Part shown: one piece after another, positions 1 through 7,794 of the stretch
How the letters are laid out: each line of letters begins with the position of its first letter
How positions within the stretch are numbered: the stretch's first letter is position 1
The notes under the pieces: model-generated
Databases searched by the model: none
Seen by the model: only the letters and a program-made list of their open reading frames with translations
Told to the model about the DNA's origin: nothing
Program-made: the position numbers and the translations under genes
DNA from: Mariniflexile maritimum
GTDB taxonomy: Bacteria; Bacteroidota; Bacteroidia; Flavobacteriales; Flavobacteriaceae
DNA length: 64,000 bases
Assembly (NCBI RefSeq): GCF_009746565.1
Contig: NZ_WRPN01000004.1
Coordinates: 62,001 to 126,000, forward strand
Direction of reading: 5' to 3'

Positions 1-167
1 TCAATGCCTAGAAGCAAGGTTTTGATTTCTTCAACCTGAAGCCTGAAATCTGCATCAATGTTAAGGTATTCGTTAAAATCCTTCAATTCCTTTGGGGGCA
101 TAGTGCCCTGAATGTAGCGTTCTATGGCTTCAAAAAGTTCTTGTGGTATGTCGCTATGGTCTTTCAA
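1..167 (-). CDS. N-terminal fragment of a sigma-factor-linked protein
   Basis: Partial gene that runs off the window edge; 55 codons are visible. It starts with TTG seven bases after the stop of the upstream sigma factor gene, so the two are probably cotranscribed. The visible part contains ELFEAIERYIQGTMPPKEL followed by a stretch like FNEYLNIDADFRLQVEEIKTL. This Ile-Gln-Gly, 'xxEL..F...L..D..L...V.EI' pattern is the usual cytoplasmic head of Bacteroidota proteins that replace a classical anti-sigma factor and often continue into a membrane segment and TPR repeats. That continuation lies outside the window, so the role as sigma regulator is inferred from position and the N-terminal pattern only. 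Confidence 0.6.
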   Translation of the reverse strand, partial: MKDHSDIPQELFEAIERYIQGTMPPKELKDFNEYLNIDADFRLQVEEIKTLLLGI

Positions 168-174
168 TGTGTTG

Positions 175-726
175 TTATTTTGAGGCTAAAACGATGCTGC
201 GCAATTTTTCCATGCATCGGTATTTTTTATTTCTTACGGAAGCTTCGTCCAAACTTAAATCGGTTGCAATATCCCGTAACGATTTTTTATCAAAGTAAAA
301 CCTGGTTAAAAGTTGTTTACAGGGTTGGCCTAAGTTTTTAAAAGCTTCCATGGCCTTGTTTAACTGGTTGCTTTCAATTGGTTCAGGGCTGCTATCAGCT
401 TCATTTTTAATGAACCCGATGCGCTCTTTGGTTAATGGTTGCGTTTTTTTAAAGTGTTGCGAGCGTATCGTATCCATCCATTTGTTTTTTGCAATGGTAT
501 ATAAATAGCCGTTAAGCGCAGAATCGTTTGCGGGAATAAAGGCCTTGTTTTTTATGTTGTTCCAAAGTGCGATAAAGGCATCTTGGTAAACATCTTTCGC
601 ATCGTCAATCGTGCCACTGTTGCTTAAAACCAACGATTCGATTTTAGGGTAATTGGTTACATAAAACGCTTTTAAAGCATTGGAATTGTTGCTTTTAATA
701 GCGTTAATAAGTTGTTCTTGTTCCAT
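175..726 (-). CDS. RNA polymerase sigma-70 family (ECF-type) sigma factor
   Basis: A 183-residue sigma factor that would direct RNA polymerase to a specific promoter set. The N-terminal half is region 2: around residues 40-55 DDAKDVYQDAFIALWNN matches the core-binding 2.2 segment, followed by 'NGYLYTIAKNKWMDTIR' (2.3/2.4, -10 recognition). The C-terminal half has a region 4 helix-turn-helix, QLLTRFYFDKKSLRDIATDLSLDEASVRNKK. The length is typical for ECF sigma factors. A near-consensus housekeeping promoter lies just upstream, and a short-spaced partner gene follows it, as expected for a sigma/regulator pair. The regulon cannot be told from the sequence. Confidence 0.9.
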   Translation of the reverse strand: MEQEQLINAIKSNNSNALKAFYVTNYPKIESLVLSNSGTIDDAKDVYQDAFIALWNNIKNKAFIPANDSALNGYLYTIAKNKWMDTIRSQHFKKTQPLTKERIGFIKNEADSSPEPIESNQLNKAMEAFKNLGQPCKQLLTRFYFDKKSLRDIATDLSLDEASVRNKKYRCMEKLRSIVLASK

Positions 727-744
727 GAATTATTACAAATCATG

Positions 745-775
745 GAAATATACAATTATTTCATTTTTATACAAA
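745..775 (-). promoter_or_regulatory. Bacteroidota-type promoter of the sigma factor gene
   Basis: On the minus strand TTTG is followed by exactly 19 bases and then TATATTTC, one base off the Bacteroidota consensus TTTG-N19-TAnnTTTG. It ends 18 bases before the ATG of the sigma factor, giving a short leader. Confidence 0.6.
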
Positions 776-844
776 TACTAGGCTATTAAATGGTTTATTA
801 TTCCGATTATTTACTTTTTTTGGGTTTTTATGATGTTTTTTAGG

Positions 845-1519
845 TTAAAAAGCAAAGCCAATACCTATGTTAAAAATGAAGCCGGAGCGAATAATGCCCG
901 GTACGTCTTCATTACTTGAAAAGCTTTGTGTTTCGGTGCTGCCATCTGGGAAGGTTACATTTTCAACAATATCATCAGGAAATCCCGGTAAAGCAAACCC
1001 AATTTCGGGTCTGAAATAAAAAAGACCTCCCAACTTTGCGCCAATCATCAAATTCACCGACTTATAGGAAATAGCCACTTTAGATACGCCATTGGTTTGG
1101 GTGCCCACTTCAGAATCGACATCGGTAAAGGTAGCATTGCCGTTAAAGCTTCCATAACCAAGGTTGCCGTATAAACCTTTGCCTTCTTTTAAAAAATAAT
1201 AATTCAATCCACCCGCAAAATAGGTGAAACTTCCTCCAGCATCATCTTCTGCGGAAGAACCACTAAGCGACGAATAATCTATTGTTACCGCAAGCCTCTT
1301 GTTTAAAAGAGGCGTTACATACTCTATATTGCCACCAATTACGTTCGGCAAACCCAATTTAACGCCAATTCTTATGGGTTTTTCTTGAGAAAATAATGCG
1401 CTTGAAACTAATAAACACAGTATTAAAAGTGCTGATTTATAGTTATATAGCTTCTTGCTACATGTTAAAACATGGTTTTCTGCTTTTTGTTGTTTGGTGT
1501 TGCTGTTTAAATGGTTCAT
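845..1519 (-). CDS. Probable outer-membrane beta-barrel protein
   Basis: 224 residues. The N terminus is unusually long before the hydrophobic signal core (residues 27-45, ending ...ALFSQ), so translation may start further downstream than the ATG given. After cleavage the protein shows alternating hydrophobic/polar strands with many Gly and aromatic residues (IRIGVKLGLP, YFAGGLNYYF, GLYGNLGYGSF, LMIGAKLGGLFYFRPEIGFALP) and ends in ...GFIFNIGIGFAF, with a C-terminal Phe typical of barrels inserted by the BAM machinery. This fits a small eight-stranded barrel. No enzyme motif is seen and the specific function is unknown. Confidence 0.6.
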   Translation of the reverse strand: MNHLNSNTKQQKAENHVLTCSKKLYNYKSALLILCLLVSSALFSQEKPIRIGVKLGLPNVIGGNIEYVTPLLNKRLAVTIDYSSLSGSSAEDDAGGSFTYFAGGLNYYFLKEGKGLYGNLGYGSFNGNATFTDVDSEVGTQTNGVSKVAISYKSVNLMIGAKLGGLFYFRPEIGFALPGFPDDIVENVTFPDGSTETQSFSSNEDVPGIIRSGFIFNIGIGFAF

Positions 1520-1598
1520 AAAATAGTGATTAAAAGGTTGTTGAACATTTTTTTATGGGAATGATTGAAAAATAAGTACAAGGAGGGTTTGTTGTTTT

Positions 1599-2642
1599 CT
1601 ATTTCACAAAAACCGAAAATGCTTGTGCAGATTGCTTGCCATCTGTAAGGTTTGTAGCAACCCCGTTTTTCCAAACTTTAGCGACATCTTTGGTACCGTT
1701 AGCTTCATGGCCAGCTACATAAACATCCGTACCAAAAACAAATACAGCATTGGCGCTTGCACCCTTGGTACCGTCTGTAAGTTCGGTAAGTACCCCATTT
1801 TTCCAAACCGCAGCAGTATTTTGTATAACGCCAGCAACATAAACGTCGTTTCCGGAAACAAAAACAGAAAATGGGATGGCGCTTTTGGAGCCATCGGTAA
1901 GGTTGGTAGCGACCCCGTTTTTCCAAACTTTGGCAATGGCTATATTGGAAACATTATCTTTATATTCTGAGCCTACTATATAAACATCGTTTCCAGTCAC
2001 AACGATGGATTGCGCTGTGGCTTCTTTTGCGCCATCGTTCAAATAGGTAACCACGCCGTTTTTCCAATAACAGGCTATTGTTTTTGAGGAGCCTTTAGGA
2101 ATTTGCCACCCTGCGGCATAAACTGTATTGTTTGATACAAATAGGGATGTTACCCTAGATTGAAGGCCGCCAGAAACATCAGAAGCGACCCCGTTTTTCC
2201 ATATTTTGGCCGTTAAGCCAATGCCCGAAAGTTCGTAGCCACCAGCATAAACATCGTTGCCAGAAACATAAATGGCATCGGCATTGGCATTTTGAGTGCC
2301 ATTTGTAAGACTGGTTGCTACGCCATTTTTCCAAACTTTGGCAACATAAGCTGTTGCATTGTCAAGCTGATAACCTGCAACATACACATCGGTTCCAGAA
2401 ACATAAACAGCTTTTGCGTAGGCTGCTTTATTGTTGTCTGAAAGTGTGGTAGCTTTACCGTTTTTCCATAGTTTGGCAATGGTACTGGAGCTGTTCAATT
2501 CGTGGCCAGCTACATAAACTGTTGCCCCTGTGGGTTCTTTTTCAGTAGTACTTTCATCTTTACTGCAAGAAAATAACGCCATGGTAAGGATTGCAGCAAA
2601 AAGGAATATTTGTTTAATTGATTTGATTTTTGGTTTCATCAT
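1599..2642 (-). CDS. Lipoprotein with seven WKNG repeats, probable beta-propeller
   Basis: 347 residues with a lipoprotein signal peptide (LTMALFSCSKDES, lipobox Cys near residue 26). The remainder is almost entirely seven copies of a roughly 43-residue unit of the form 'VYVAGxE....AKVWKNGVATNLTDGT...A.AVFVSGND'. The seven WKNG signatures and the length fit a seven-bladed propeller; the first strand (VYVAGHEL) and the last (FSVFVK) could close the ring. No catalytic residues are evident, so binding or a structural role at the outer membrane is an inference. It lies between two other secreted proteins on the same strand. An ATG one codon downstream is an equally good start. Confidence 0.7.
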   Translation of the reverse strand: MMKPKIKSIKQIFLFAAILTMALFSCSKDESTTEKEPTGATVYVAGHELNSSSTIAKLWKNGKATTLSDNNKAAYAKAVYVSGTDVYVAGYQLDNATAYVAKVWKNGVATSLTNGTQNANADAIYVSGNDVYAGGYELSGIGLTAKIWKNGVASDVSGGLQSRVTSLFVSNNTVYAAGWQIPKGSSKTIACYWKNGVVTYLNDGAKEATAQSIVVTGNDVYIVGSEYKDNVSNIAIAKVWKNGVATNLTDGSKSAIPFSVFVSGNDVYVAGVIQNTAAVWKNGVLTELTDGTKGASANAVFVFGTDVYVAGHEANGTKDVAKVWKNGVATNLTDGKQSAQAFSVFVK

Positions 2643-2714
2643 TTTTTCTAATTATTAATTGTTCTTTATAACATCGGCACAAAAACAACATGTCATCATT
2701 TTATCATAAAATAA

Positions 2715-3485
2715 TTATTGAACTTTTGGGTTGTCGGGTTCCCTATCGTAAATGTCTGGTGTGCCATCACCATCTCTGTCCGAAAGTGTATCCCTGTCGT
2801 TTACCAGCAATTGAAAGCTGAGGGGTAAAAAAGTTTCCATCACCAAGTTGTTGTACTCGTTTGTAGGGCCCGATGAAACACTAATGGAAACAAAAGAAGT
2901 TGCCAAACCCTGAACGCGGGTTGCGTTAATCCACACCAAACCTGTAAAGTTTCCAAACTGTATTAAACGTGCCGTAAATTCGGTTACAATACCACCACTT
3001 TGGTTGGCACTTTTGGTTTGGGTACATAGCACGTTAAAGTTGCCGCTAAAGCCATAAAAGTTGAACATTTGGTTTATTTCGGTGGCAATAATATCATTAA
3101 CCGATAAATTGGCAGGAACGGTGGTACTTGGTACATATCTCCAAACAACGGCATTGTCGTTTCGTATCACGTTTACGCCTATGGTTTGGGTTTGCGGAAT
3201 GGTTATTTCGGTAGCATTGTATCCTTGGGGTAACGGAAACCCTAAATAGGGCAATTGGCTATGTATAAATTGTCCATTGGTGTTTTTTAATATAGGCACT
3301 TGGGTTAAAGGAATGGTCATTGCGTTTGCGTAATCCCAATAGGCAGCGGTAGGGCCGGTAACCGTGTTGCATATTTTCGATTGAAAGTTTGCGAGCTTGT
3401 TGTTGCCATTTCCATCGCTATCGGAACTGCATGATACAATCAAAATAGTAAGCGAAATAAAGCTGAATAATTTTAATGATTTCAT
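2715..3485 (-). CDS. Lipoprotein with C-terminal Ca-binding type repeat
   Basis: 256 residues. The N terminus is a clear SPII signal (FISLTILIVSCSSDSDG), so the mature protein is lipid-anchored, probably in the outer membrane. The middle (residues about 35-225) has no family I recognise. The last 27 residues, DTLSDRDGDGTPDIYDREPD, match the thrombospondin type-3/EF-hand-like Ca loop (DxDGDGxPD) common in exported Bacteroidota proteins. It is codirectional with the propeller lipoprotein, with a spacing of about 70 bases. Function unknown. Confidence 0.65.
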   Translation of the reverse strand: MKSLKLFSFISLTILIVSCSSDSDGNGNNKLANFQSKICNTVTGPTAAYWDYANAMTIPLTQVPILKNTNGQFIHSQLPYLGFPLPQGYNATEITIPQTQTIGVNVIRNDNAVVWRYVPSTTVPANLSVNDIIATEINQMFNFYGFSGNFNVLCTQTKSANQSGGIVTEFTARLIQFGNFTGLVWINATRVQGLATSFVSISVSSGPTNEYNNLVMETFLPLSFQLLVNDRDTLSDRDGDGTPDIYDREPDNPKVQ

Positions 3486-3613
3486 AGTTGAGATGTTTTA
3501 TTGGTTTATTGCTACATCGGTTCCATTTGAAAATGTCATCATTGTTAGGGGCAATCCTTCAAACAATTTGAAAATAACATCAACATTAAAAACATTTATT
3601 TTATTTTTGTAAT

Positions 3614-3991
3614 ATGGGTAAAGCACTTACAGAACAAGAATTGCATAATTTGGCCATGAACCATGTTGGAAAGGATTTGGAGCAGCGTGGTTTCGAGTTT
3701 ATCGCCATCAATAGCAAGCTAAAAAAGCATCCGCAATTTGTATGTATTGATAAAAACAAACAGTATTACTTTGTAATAGTGCGCGTGGTTATTTTGCCCG
3801 ATAATCCCAATAATTACGATATTGTTTGGATGGAAGCCTTTAAAAAACACGCCAGAGAGCAAGATGCCAAGGTACTTTATGCAGGCGTGGGCATTGGCAA
3901 TATTGACCAGGAAAAAGCACCTATTTATTTGAATCAGGATTATTTGCTGGAGTATAATGGCATACAGGTTTTGGATACCAATTTGAATTAA
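3614..3991 (+). CDS. Small conserved protein encoded with ApbE
   Basis: 125-residue soluble protein, no signal peptide. It sits directly in front of the ApbE lipoprotein gene with one intervening base, so translation is almost certainly coupled. Homologues in flavobacteria are often labelled 'Na+-translocating NADH-quinone reductase subunit F' by neighbourhood, but nothing here supports that: there is no 2Fe-2S cysteine cluster (a single Cys) and no FAD/NAD domain. The pattern GFEFIAINSKLKKHPQFVCID..YYFVIVRV looks like a small alpha/beta fold, possibly restriction-endonuclease-like. A link to flavinylation is inferred from gene order only. Confidence 0.75.
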   Translation: MGKALTEQELHNLAMNHVGKDLEQRGFEFIAINSKLKKHPQFVCIDKNKQYYFVIVRVVILPDNPNNYDIVWMEAFKKHAREQDAKVLYAGVGIGNIDQEKAPIYLNQDYLLEYNGIQVLDTNLN

Positions 3992-3992
3992 A

Positions 3993-4970
3993 ATGAAACA
4001 CATCGTCTTTTTTCTGATTTTGCTAACAGTCATTTCTTGTGAGAAGGAAATGAAAAACACCAAGCTTTCAGGGGTGGTTTTCGGTACCAGTTACCATGTT
4101 GTTTACCATGACGAGCGGAATTTTGAAACGCAATTCGACAGTTTGTTCACAGTGATAAACAACGCTATGTCCACGTATCAAACCAATTCTGATATTTCAA
4201 GATTGAACCGGAATGAAACCACCACGGTCGATGCTCATTTTATAAAGGTTTTTAATGCTTCCAAAGATATTTATAAGCAAACCGAAGGCGTTTTCGACCC
4301 CACCATTGGCGGCATTGTAAACGCCTGGGATTTTGGCCCCGAAGTAAAAATTGCCAATCTGGATAGTTTGAAAATTGATAGTTTGATGCAGTCCGTTGGC
4401 TTAAACAAAGTAACGTTGGTAGGAAACAACATTGAAAAGCCCCAAGGCACCTTTATCGATTTTAATGCCATTGCAAAAGGCTACGGCGTTGATGTAATTG
4501 GTGAGTTTCTAGAAAGCAAACAGGTTAAAAATTATCTGGTTGAAATTGGTGGCGAAATTAGGGCACGCGGAACAAACAAAGAAAAGCAAGCCCCCTGGAA
4601 AGTAGGTATAGAAATGCCACATTTTGACGGCGAACAATCTATTTTAGAAGCTATTGAAATGCACGATGAAGCCATGGCAACTTCGGGAACATACAGAAAA
4701 TTTAAAACCGATGCTGAAGGCAATCGCTATGCGCACATTATCGACACCAAAACAGGCTATCCAAGCAAAACCAATTTGCTAAGTATATCGGTAATTGCCG
4801 AAAATTGTATGGTTGCCGATGGTTATGCAACCGCTTTTAAAGCCATGGGGATTGAAAAAGTGAAAACGTTTTTAAAAAAACATCCCGAACTTAAAGTGTT
4901 TTTAATTTTTGAAAACGATAAAAAACAGTTGGAAACCTTAGCCTTGAATAATTTCCCAAAAGCGAAATAA
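3993..4970 (+). CDS. apbE: FAD:protein FMN transferase (ApbE family), lipoprotein
   Basis: 325 residues. ApbE enzymes transfer FMN from FAD to a Thr of target proteins such as Nqr/Rnf subunits, using Mg. The N terminus is a lipoprotein signal (LLTVISCEKEMKN), placing it on the periplasmic face. Family motifs are visible: GTSYHVVYHD, 'AMSTYQTNSDISRLNR', GVFDPTIGGIVNAWDFG, FIDFNAIAKGYGVDVIGEFL, YLVEIGGEIRARG and HIIDTKTGYPS near the C-terminal metal site, then VADGYATAFKAMG. Length is as expected. It is the second gene of a two-gene operon and is followed by a hairpin terminator. Confidence 0.93.
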   Translation: MKHIVFFLILLTVISCEKEMKNTKLSGVVFGTSYHVVYHDERNFETQFDSLFTVINNAMSTYQTNSDISRLNRNETTTVDAHFIKVFNASKDIYKQTEGVFDPTIGGIVNAWDFGPEVKIANLDSLKIDSLMQSVGLNKVTLVGNNIEKPQGTFIDFNAIAKGYGVDVIGEFLESKQVKNYLVEIGGEIRARGTNKEKQAPWKVGIEMPHFDGEQSILEAIEMHDEAMATSGTYRKFKTDAEGNRYAHIIDTKTGYPSKTNLLSISVIAENCMVADGYATAFKAMGIEKVKTFLKKHPELKVFLIFENDKKQLETLALNNFPKAK

Positions 4971-5032
4971 TTTTTTTTTAATGTGACCATTTAAAAAATA
5001 GTGTGTCTTATAGATGCTATTAATCAATAAAG

Positions 5033-5069
5033 AAGTCGGGGAGATTTTTATATTAACCTGACTTTTTTT
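5033..5069 (+). terminator. Rho-independent terminator after ApbE
   Basis: AAGTCGGG and CCTGACTT form an 8-bp stem (one G-U) with a 16-base loop, followed by a run of T. The methyltransferase gene converges from the other side. Confidence 0.65.
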
Positions 5070-5077
5070 ATTTGCAA

Positions 5078-5863
5078 CTATTTGTAAACAATTGGTATAA
5101 TTTCACCTTTTGCCAAACAGAATTTTTTTATCGCTTCCGCGGAAAGTGTGGCAGTATAATCAACTGCTTCCACTTTAAAACCGATACTTCTTAGTTTATC
5201 AAAATAATCACGCCCATACACGCGCACATGGTCGTATTGGCCAAATAGTTTAGCGCGTTCTTTTTTATCGGTTATCGAATTGTCTTCAAAGGTTTTTTCC
5301 CTATTCAAATCTTGTGGAATTTGAAAAATACCCATTCCGCCCACTTTCATAACCCGGTATAGTTCTCGCATCGCCTTTGTGTCGTTGGGAATGTGCTCTA
5401 AAACATGATTGCATAAAATAATATCGAATTCTTCATCTTTAAACGGTAAATTGCAAATATCAGCTTTCACATCGGCAATAGGTGAAAGTAAATCGGTTGT
5501 TGTGTAATCTAAATTTTTTAAGTCTTTAAAACGTTTTAAAAAACATTGTTCGGGCGCAAAATGCAGTACTTTTTTTTCAGCGGAAAAGAAATCGGTTTCG
5601 TTCATCAGGTACAACCAAAGCAACCTGTGGCGTTCCAAACTCAAGGTTGAAGGCGATAATACATTGTGGCGTTGCTCGCCATATCCATAAGGTAAAAAGC
5701 TTTTGAAACTTTTGCCATCAATGGGGTCGGTAAAGTTGTTGCCTTTTAAACAGTAAGCCAAAACAGGGCGCGCTAGGTAGCTTAACCTGATTAAAATGGG
5801 TCGCGGGATGGTGTTTAAAATTAGTTTGAATAGTTTTTTTAACACGGATTTCACGGATTTCAC
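5078..5863 (-). CDS. Class I SAM-dependent methyltransferase
   Basis: 261 residues. It carries a Rossmann methyltransferase core: VLHFAPEQCFLKRFKDLKN (a variant SAM-binding loop), ADVKADICNLPFKDEEFDIILCNHVLEHIPNDTKAMRELYRVMKVGG, as in Methyltransf_11 enzymes. Residues 10-35 are hydrophobic and basic and may lie on the membrane. The substrate is unknown. The start is odd: the first six codons read MKSVKS and come from a 9-bp tandem repeat (AATCCGTGA) that also flanks the next gene. Three GTG codons nine bases apart are all possible starts, and the innermost (protein starting at LKKLFKLIL) may be the native one. Confidence 0.85.
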   Translation of the reverse strand: MKSVKSVLKKLFKLILNTIPRPILIRLSYLARPVLAYCLKGNNFTDPIDGKSFKSFLPYGYGEQRHNVLSPSTLSLERHRLLWLYLMNETDFFSAEKKVLHFAPEQCFLKRFKDLKNLDYTTTDLLSPIADVKADICNLPFKDEEFDIILCNHVLEHIPNDTKAMRELYRVMKVGGMGIFQIPQDLNREKTFEDNSITDKKERAKLFGQYDHVRVYGRDYFDKLRSIGFKVEAVDYTATLSAEAIKKFCLAKGEIIPIVYK

Positions 5864-5868
5864 GGATT
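5843..5868. repeat. Tandem CACGGATTT repeat at the 3' flank of the GxxExxY gene
   Basis: Almost three copies of the 9-mer CACGGATTT. It forms the start region of the methyltransferase gene and is a degenerate inverted counterpart of the array on the other side of the GxxExxY gene. Confidence 0.7.
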
Positions 5869-5869
5869 G

Positions 5870-6244
5870 CTAAAGAATGATTCTTTTATGTTTTAAACTA
5901 TCTTCTCCAAAATTAATAAGAAGACCAAGTTTTAATTTGGAAACCGCCAAGTAATTAAGGGTTTGTTTAACATGAGAATCAGTAAGAATACTTGTTGCTT
6001 TAATTTCTAAAACAATTTTGTTATCTATTATAAAATCAGCTTTATACTTGTGTGGAAGCAAATTGCCTTTATATATAATATTAAATGCCGTTTCCCTTGA
6101 GTAGCAAACTTTGTTGTTGATAAATTCAATTTCAAGAGCATCTCCATAGACTACTTCACTAAAACCTTTGCCCAATTCACGATGAACGTCCATACATAAA
6201 CCTATTAATTTGTAGGTGTCTTCGTTGTAAAGTAATTGACCCAT
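5870..6244 (-). CDS. GxxExxY family protein
   Basis: 124 residues. It has the family-defining signature GFSEVVY near residue 28, preceded by CMDVHRELGKG. Further on, HKYKADFIIDNKIVLEIKA shows the D...ExK arrangement of PD-(D/E)XK nuclease-like folds, and the end SKLKLGLLINFGEDSLKHKRIIL is also typical. The biological role is not established; the family is sporadic and often appears as a lone inserted gene. Here it sits between two ordinary genes and is bracketed by short tandem repeats related to each other as inverted copies, which supports a mobile or recently inserted unit. Confidence 0.85.
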   Translation of the reverse strand: MGQLLYNEDTYKLIGLCMDVHRELGKGFSEVVYGDALEIEFINNKVCYSRETAFNIIYKGNLLPHKYKADFIIDNKIVLEIKATSILTDSHVKQTLNYLAVSKLKLGLLINFGEDSLKHKRIIL

Positions 6245-6273
6245 AGGTTAGTTTGAAAATTTGGATTTAGGTA

Positions 6274-6302
6274 AAATCTGTGTAAATCAGTGAAATCTGT
6301 GT
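6274..6302. repeat. Degenerate AAATCTGTGT repeat at the 5' flank of the GxxExxY gene
   Basis: Three copies of about 10 bp (AAATCTGTGT / AAATCAGTG / AAATCTGTGT). The reverse complement resembles the CACGGATTT array on the other side of the gene. Confidence 0.6.
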
Positions 6303-6311
6303 ATTAAATAA

Positions 6312-7130
6312 CTAAAGTACTAAAGCCTTCTGTCTAAACGTTTCCTCTTCATCAGAAGTAATCCCCAATGCTTCGTGCACATAGGCAAACGTTGATAATA
6401 TCTCTGGTTTACCGTCTATAAGGGCTACATCGTGTTCAAAATGTACACTTGGTTTACCGTCTAAGGTTACTATGGTCCAGCCATCATTAAGCTGTTTGAT
6501 GCGGTGGGTTCCCATATTGATCATGGGTTCAATGGCTACAACCATGCCTTCAACAAACTTTTTTCCGCGTCCGCGTTTTCCATAGTTTGGCATTTCGGGG
6601 TCTTCGTGCATTTTTTTGCCCAAACCATGGCCCACCAAATCCCTTACCACACCATAACCATGGTCCTCGCAATATTTTTGAATGGCAAAACCAACATCGC
6701 CAACGCGGTTGTTTGCTTTAAATTCTTTTATGCCAATATATAAGGATTCTTTAGTAATTTGAATGAGCTTTTTAGTTTCTGGAGCCACTTCGCCTATTTC
6801 AAAAGTGTAGGCGTGGTCGCCATAAAAGTCATTTTTTAGGGCGCCACAATCTATGGATACAATGTCGCCTTCCTTTAAGGGTATATCGGTTGGCAACCCA
6901 TGAACAACGGCCTCATTTACGCTGCACAACAGGGTAGATGGACAGTTGTACAAGCCTAAAAAACCTGGTAAGGCATTTTGTGCCCTAATAAAATCTTCTG
7001 CAAGTTTGTCCAATTGTTTTGTGGTTACGCCGGGTTTGATTTCCTTGGCAAGCATTCCCAATGTTTTTGATACTATTAAAGCACTTTCGCGCATTAATTC
7101 AATCTCTTCTCTTGTTTTTACAATAATCAT
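6312..7130 (-). CDS. map: Methionine aminopeptidase type I
   Basis: 272 residues. Removes the N-terminal Met from nascent proteins in the cytoplasm; a di-metal enzyme. All five metal ligands are present in their motifs: SIDCGALKNDFYGDHA (two Asp), LVGHGLGKKMHEDPEMPNYG (His), VVAIEPMI (Glu) and VHFEHDVALI (Glu). The substrate-pocket His is in EAVVHGLPTD. There is no N-terminal zinc-finger extension, as expected for the bacterial type. A TATCTTTG -7 box lies just upstream. Confidence 0.97.
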   Translation of the reverse strand: MIIVKTREEIELMRESALIVSKTLGMLAKEIKPGVTTKQLDKLAEDFIRAQNALPGFLGLYNCPSTLLCSVNEAVVHGLPTDIPLKEGDIVSIDCGALKNDFYGDHAYTFEIGEVAPETKKLIQITKESLYIGIKEFKANNRVGDVGFAIQKYCEDHGYGVVRDLVGHGLGKKMHEDPEMPNYGKRGRGKKFVEGMVVAIEPMINMGTHRIKQLNDGWTIVTLDGKPSVHFEHDVALIDGKPEILSTFAYVHEALGITSDEEETFRQKALVL

Positions 7131-7147
7131 ATTTTGAAAAATAATGG

Positions 7148-7155
7148 CAAAGATA
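7148..7155 (-). promoter_or_regulatory. -7 box (TATCTTTG) of map
   Basis: Exact TAnnTTTG on the minus strand, 17 bases before the ATG of map. No good TTTG was found at the -33 distance. Confidence 0.4.
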
Positions 7156-7232
7156 CTTAAAATGTAGGTATTGGCTTTTGGGAAAGATGAATGATTTAGT
7201 GATTTAAGTGTTGAAGAAACTTATGGCAATGC

Positions 7233-7637
7233 CTATTTGAACCAACTGAAAAAGCCTTTTTTCTTTTCTATTGTTGGCGGATTGGTGTTTGTAAGCATTT
7301 GATAGATTTCGCCCCATCCTAAAAATCCACCTACATTTCTGTCGTCAATAAATAAATCGGCATGGATTTTCCTGCTCATGCCTTCATTGAATTCTTCACC
7401 AGGAAAACTGCAGTTTACCGCGTAAAAATGCAGGTCATTTTCTTCGCAGAACGCAATGGCCTCTTCTAAGCGAGAACCACTTCTGTAAGTCCATAAAATA
7501 AGGCGGTGCCCTTTCCCTTGAAGCATTTTCAAGGTTTCAAAGGCAAACATCATGGGTTTTCCTATTTGCGGATAGGCATCTTCAACAATAGTGCCGTCAA
7601 AATCTACTGCAATTATTTGGTGTTCGGTAAATTTCAT
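7233..7637 (-). CDS. Small HAD-superfamily hydrolase
   Basis: 134 residues from the ATG chosen here (a GTG ten codons upstream would add MYSFNKQLRP). It starts with IIAVDFDGTIVED, the HAD nucleophile motif DxD, followed by LKMLQGKGHRLILWTYRSGSRLEEAIAFCEENDL (motif II region) and DLFIDDRNVGG (motif IV acidic pair). It lacks a large cap domain, like the BT0820-type hydrolases of Bacteroidota. A phosphatase role is inferred from the fold; the substrate is unknown. Confidence 0.8.
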   Translation of the reverse strand: MKFTEHQIIAVDFDGTIVEDAYPQIGKPMMFAFETLKMLQGKGHRLILWTYRSGSRLEEAIAFCEENDLHFYAVNCSFPGEEFNEGMSRKIHADLFIDDRNVGGFLGWGEIYQMLTNTNPPTIEKKKGFFSWFK

Positions 7638-7729
7638 GGGTCTCAATTGTTTGTTGAAACTATACACTTAAAGTACATAGCTTTTAGTTTCTATAAATTT
7701 TACTGTTTTAATGGTTGGTAGGTTGTTGA

Positions 7730-7778
7730 TTATTGGGTTGTTAAGTAGTTGTTGCTAACTAGCTTAATAACCCAATAA
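7730..7778. repeat. 16-bp inverted repeat built from ATTGGGTTGTTAAG words
   Basis: TTATTGGGTTGTTAAG and CTTAATAACCCAATAA can pair along all 16 positions (one G-U) around a 17-base loop. It lies between gpmI and the HAD gene. No T-run follows on the minus strand, so it is not a standard terminator. The same words recur upstream of pepE's 3' end. Confidence 0.55.
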
Positions 7779-7794
7779 CTTTTTAGCCCAATCA

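Noticed and set aside
1623-1970. 115-codon plus-strand frame opposite the propeller lipoprotein
   Set aside because: It mirrors the repeated DNA of the minus-strand gene, which has a lipoprotein signal and coherent repeats; the plus frame has neither.
3602-3609. TATTTTTG box five bases before the ApbE-partner start
   Set aside because: The match lies in a T/A-rich stretch with no TTTG at the right distance; too weak to call.
3614-3991. NQR subunit F assignment for the ApbE partner
   Set aside because: No iron-sulfur cysteines, FAD or NAD domain; the name derives from the neighbour.
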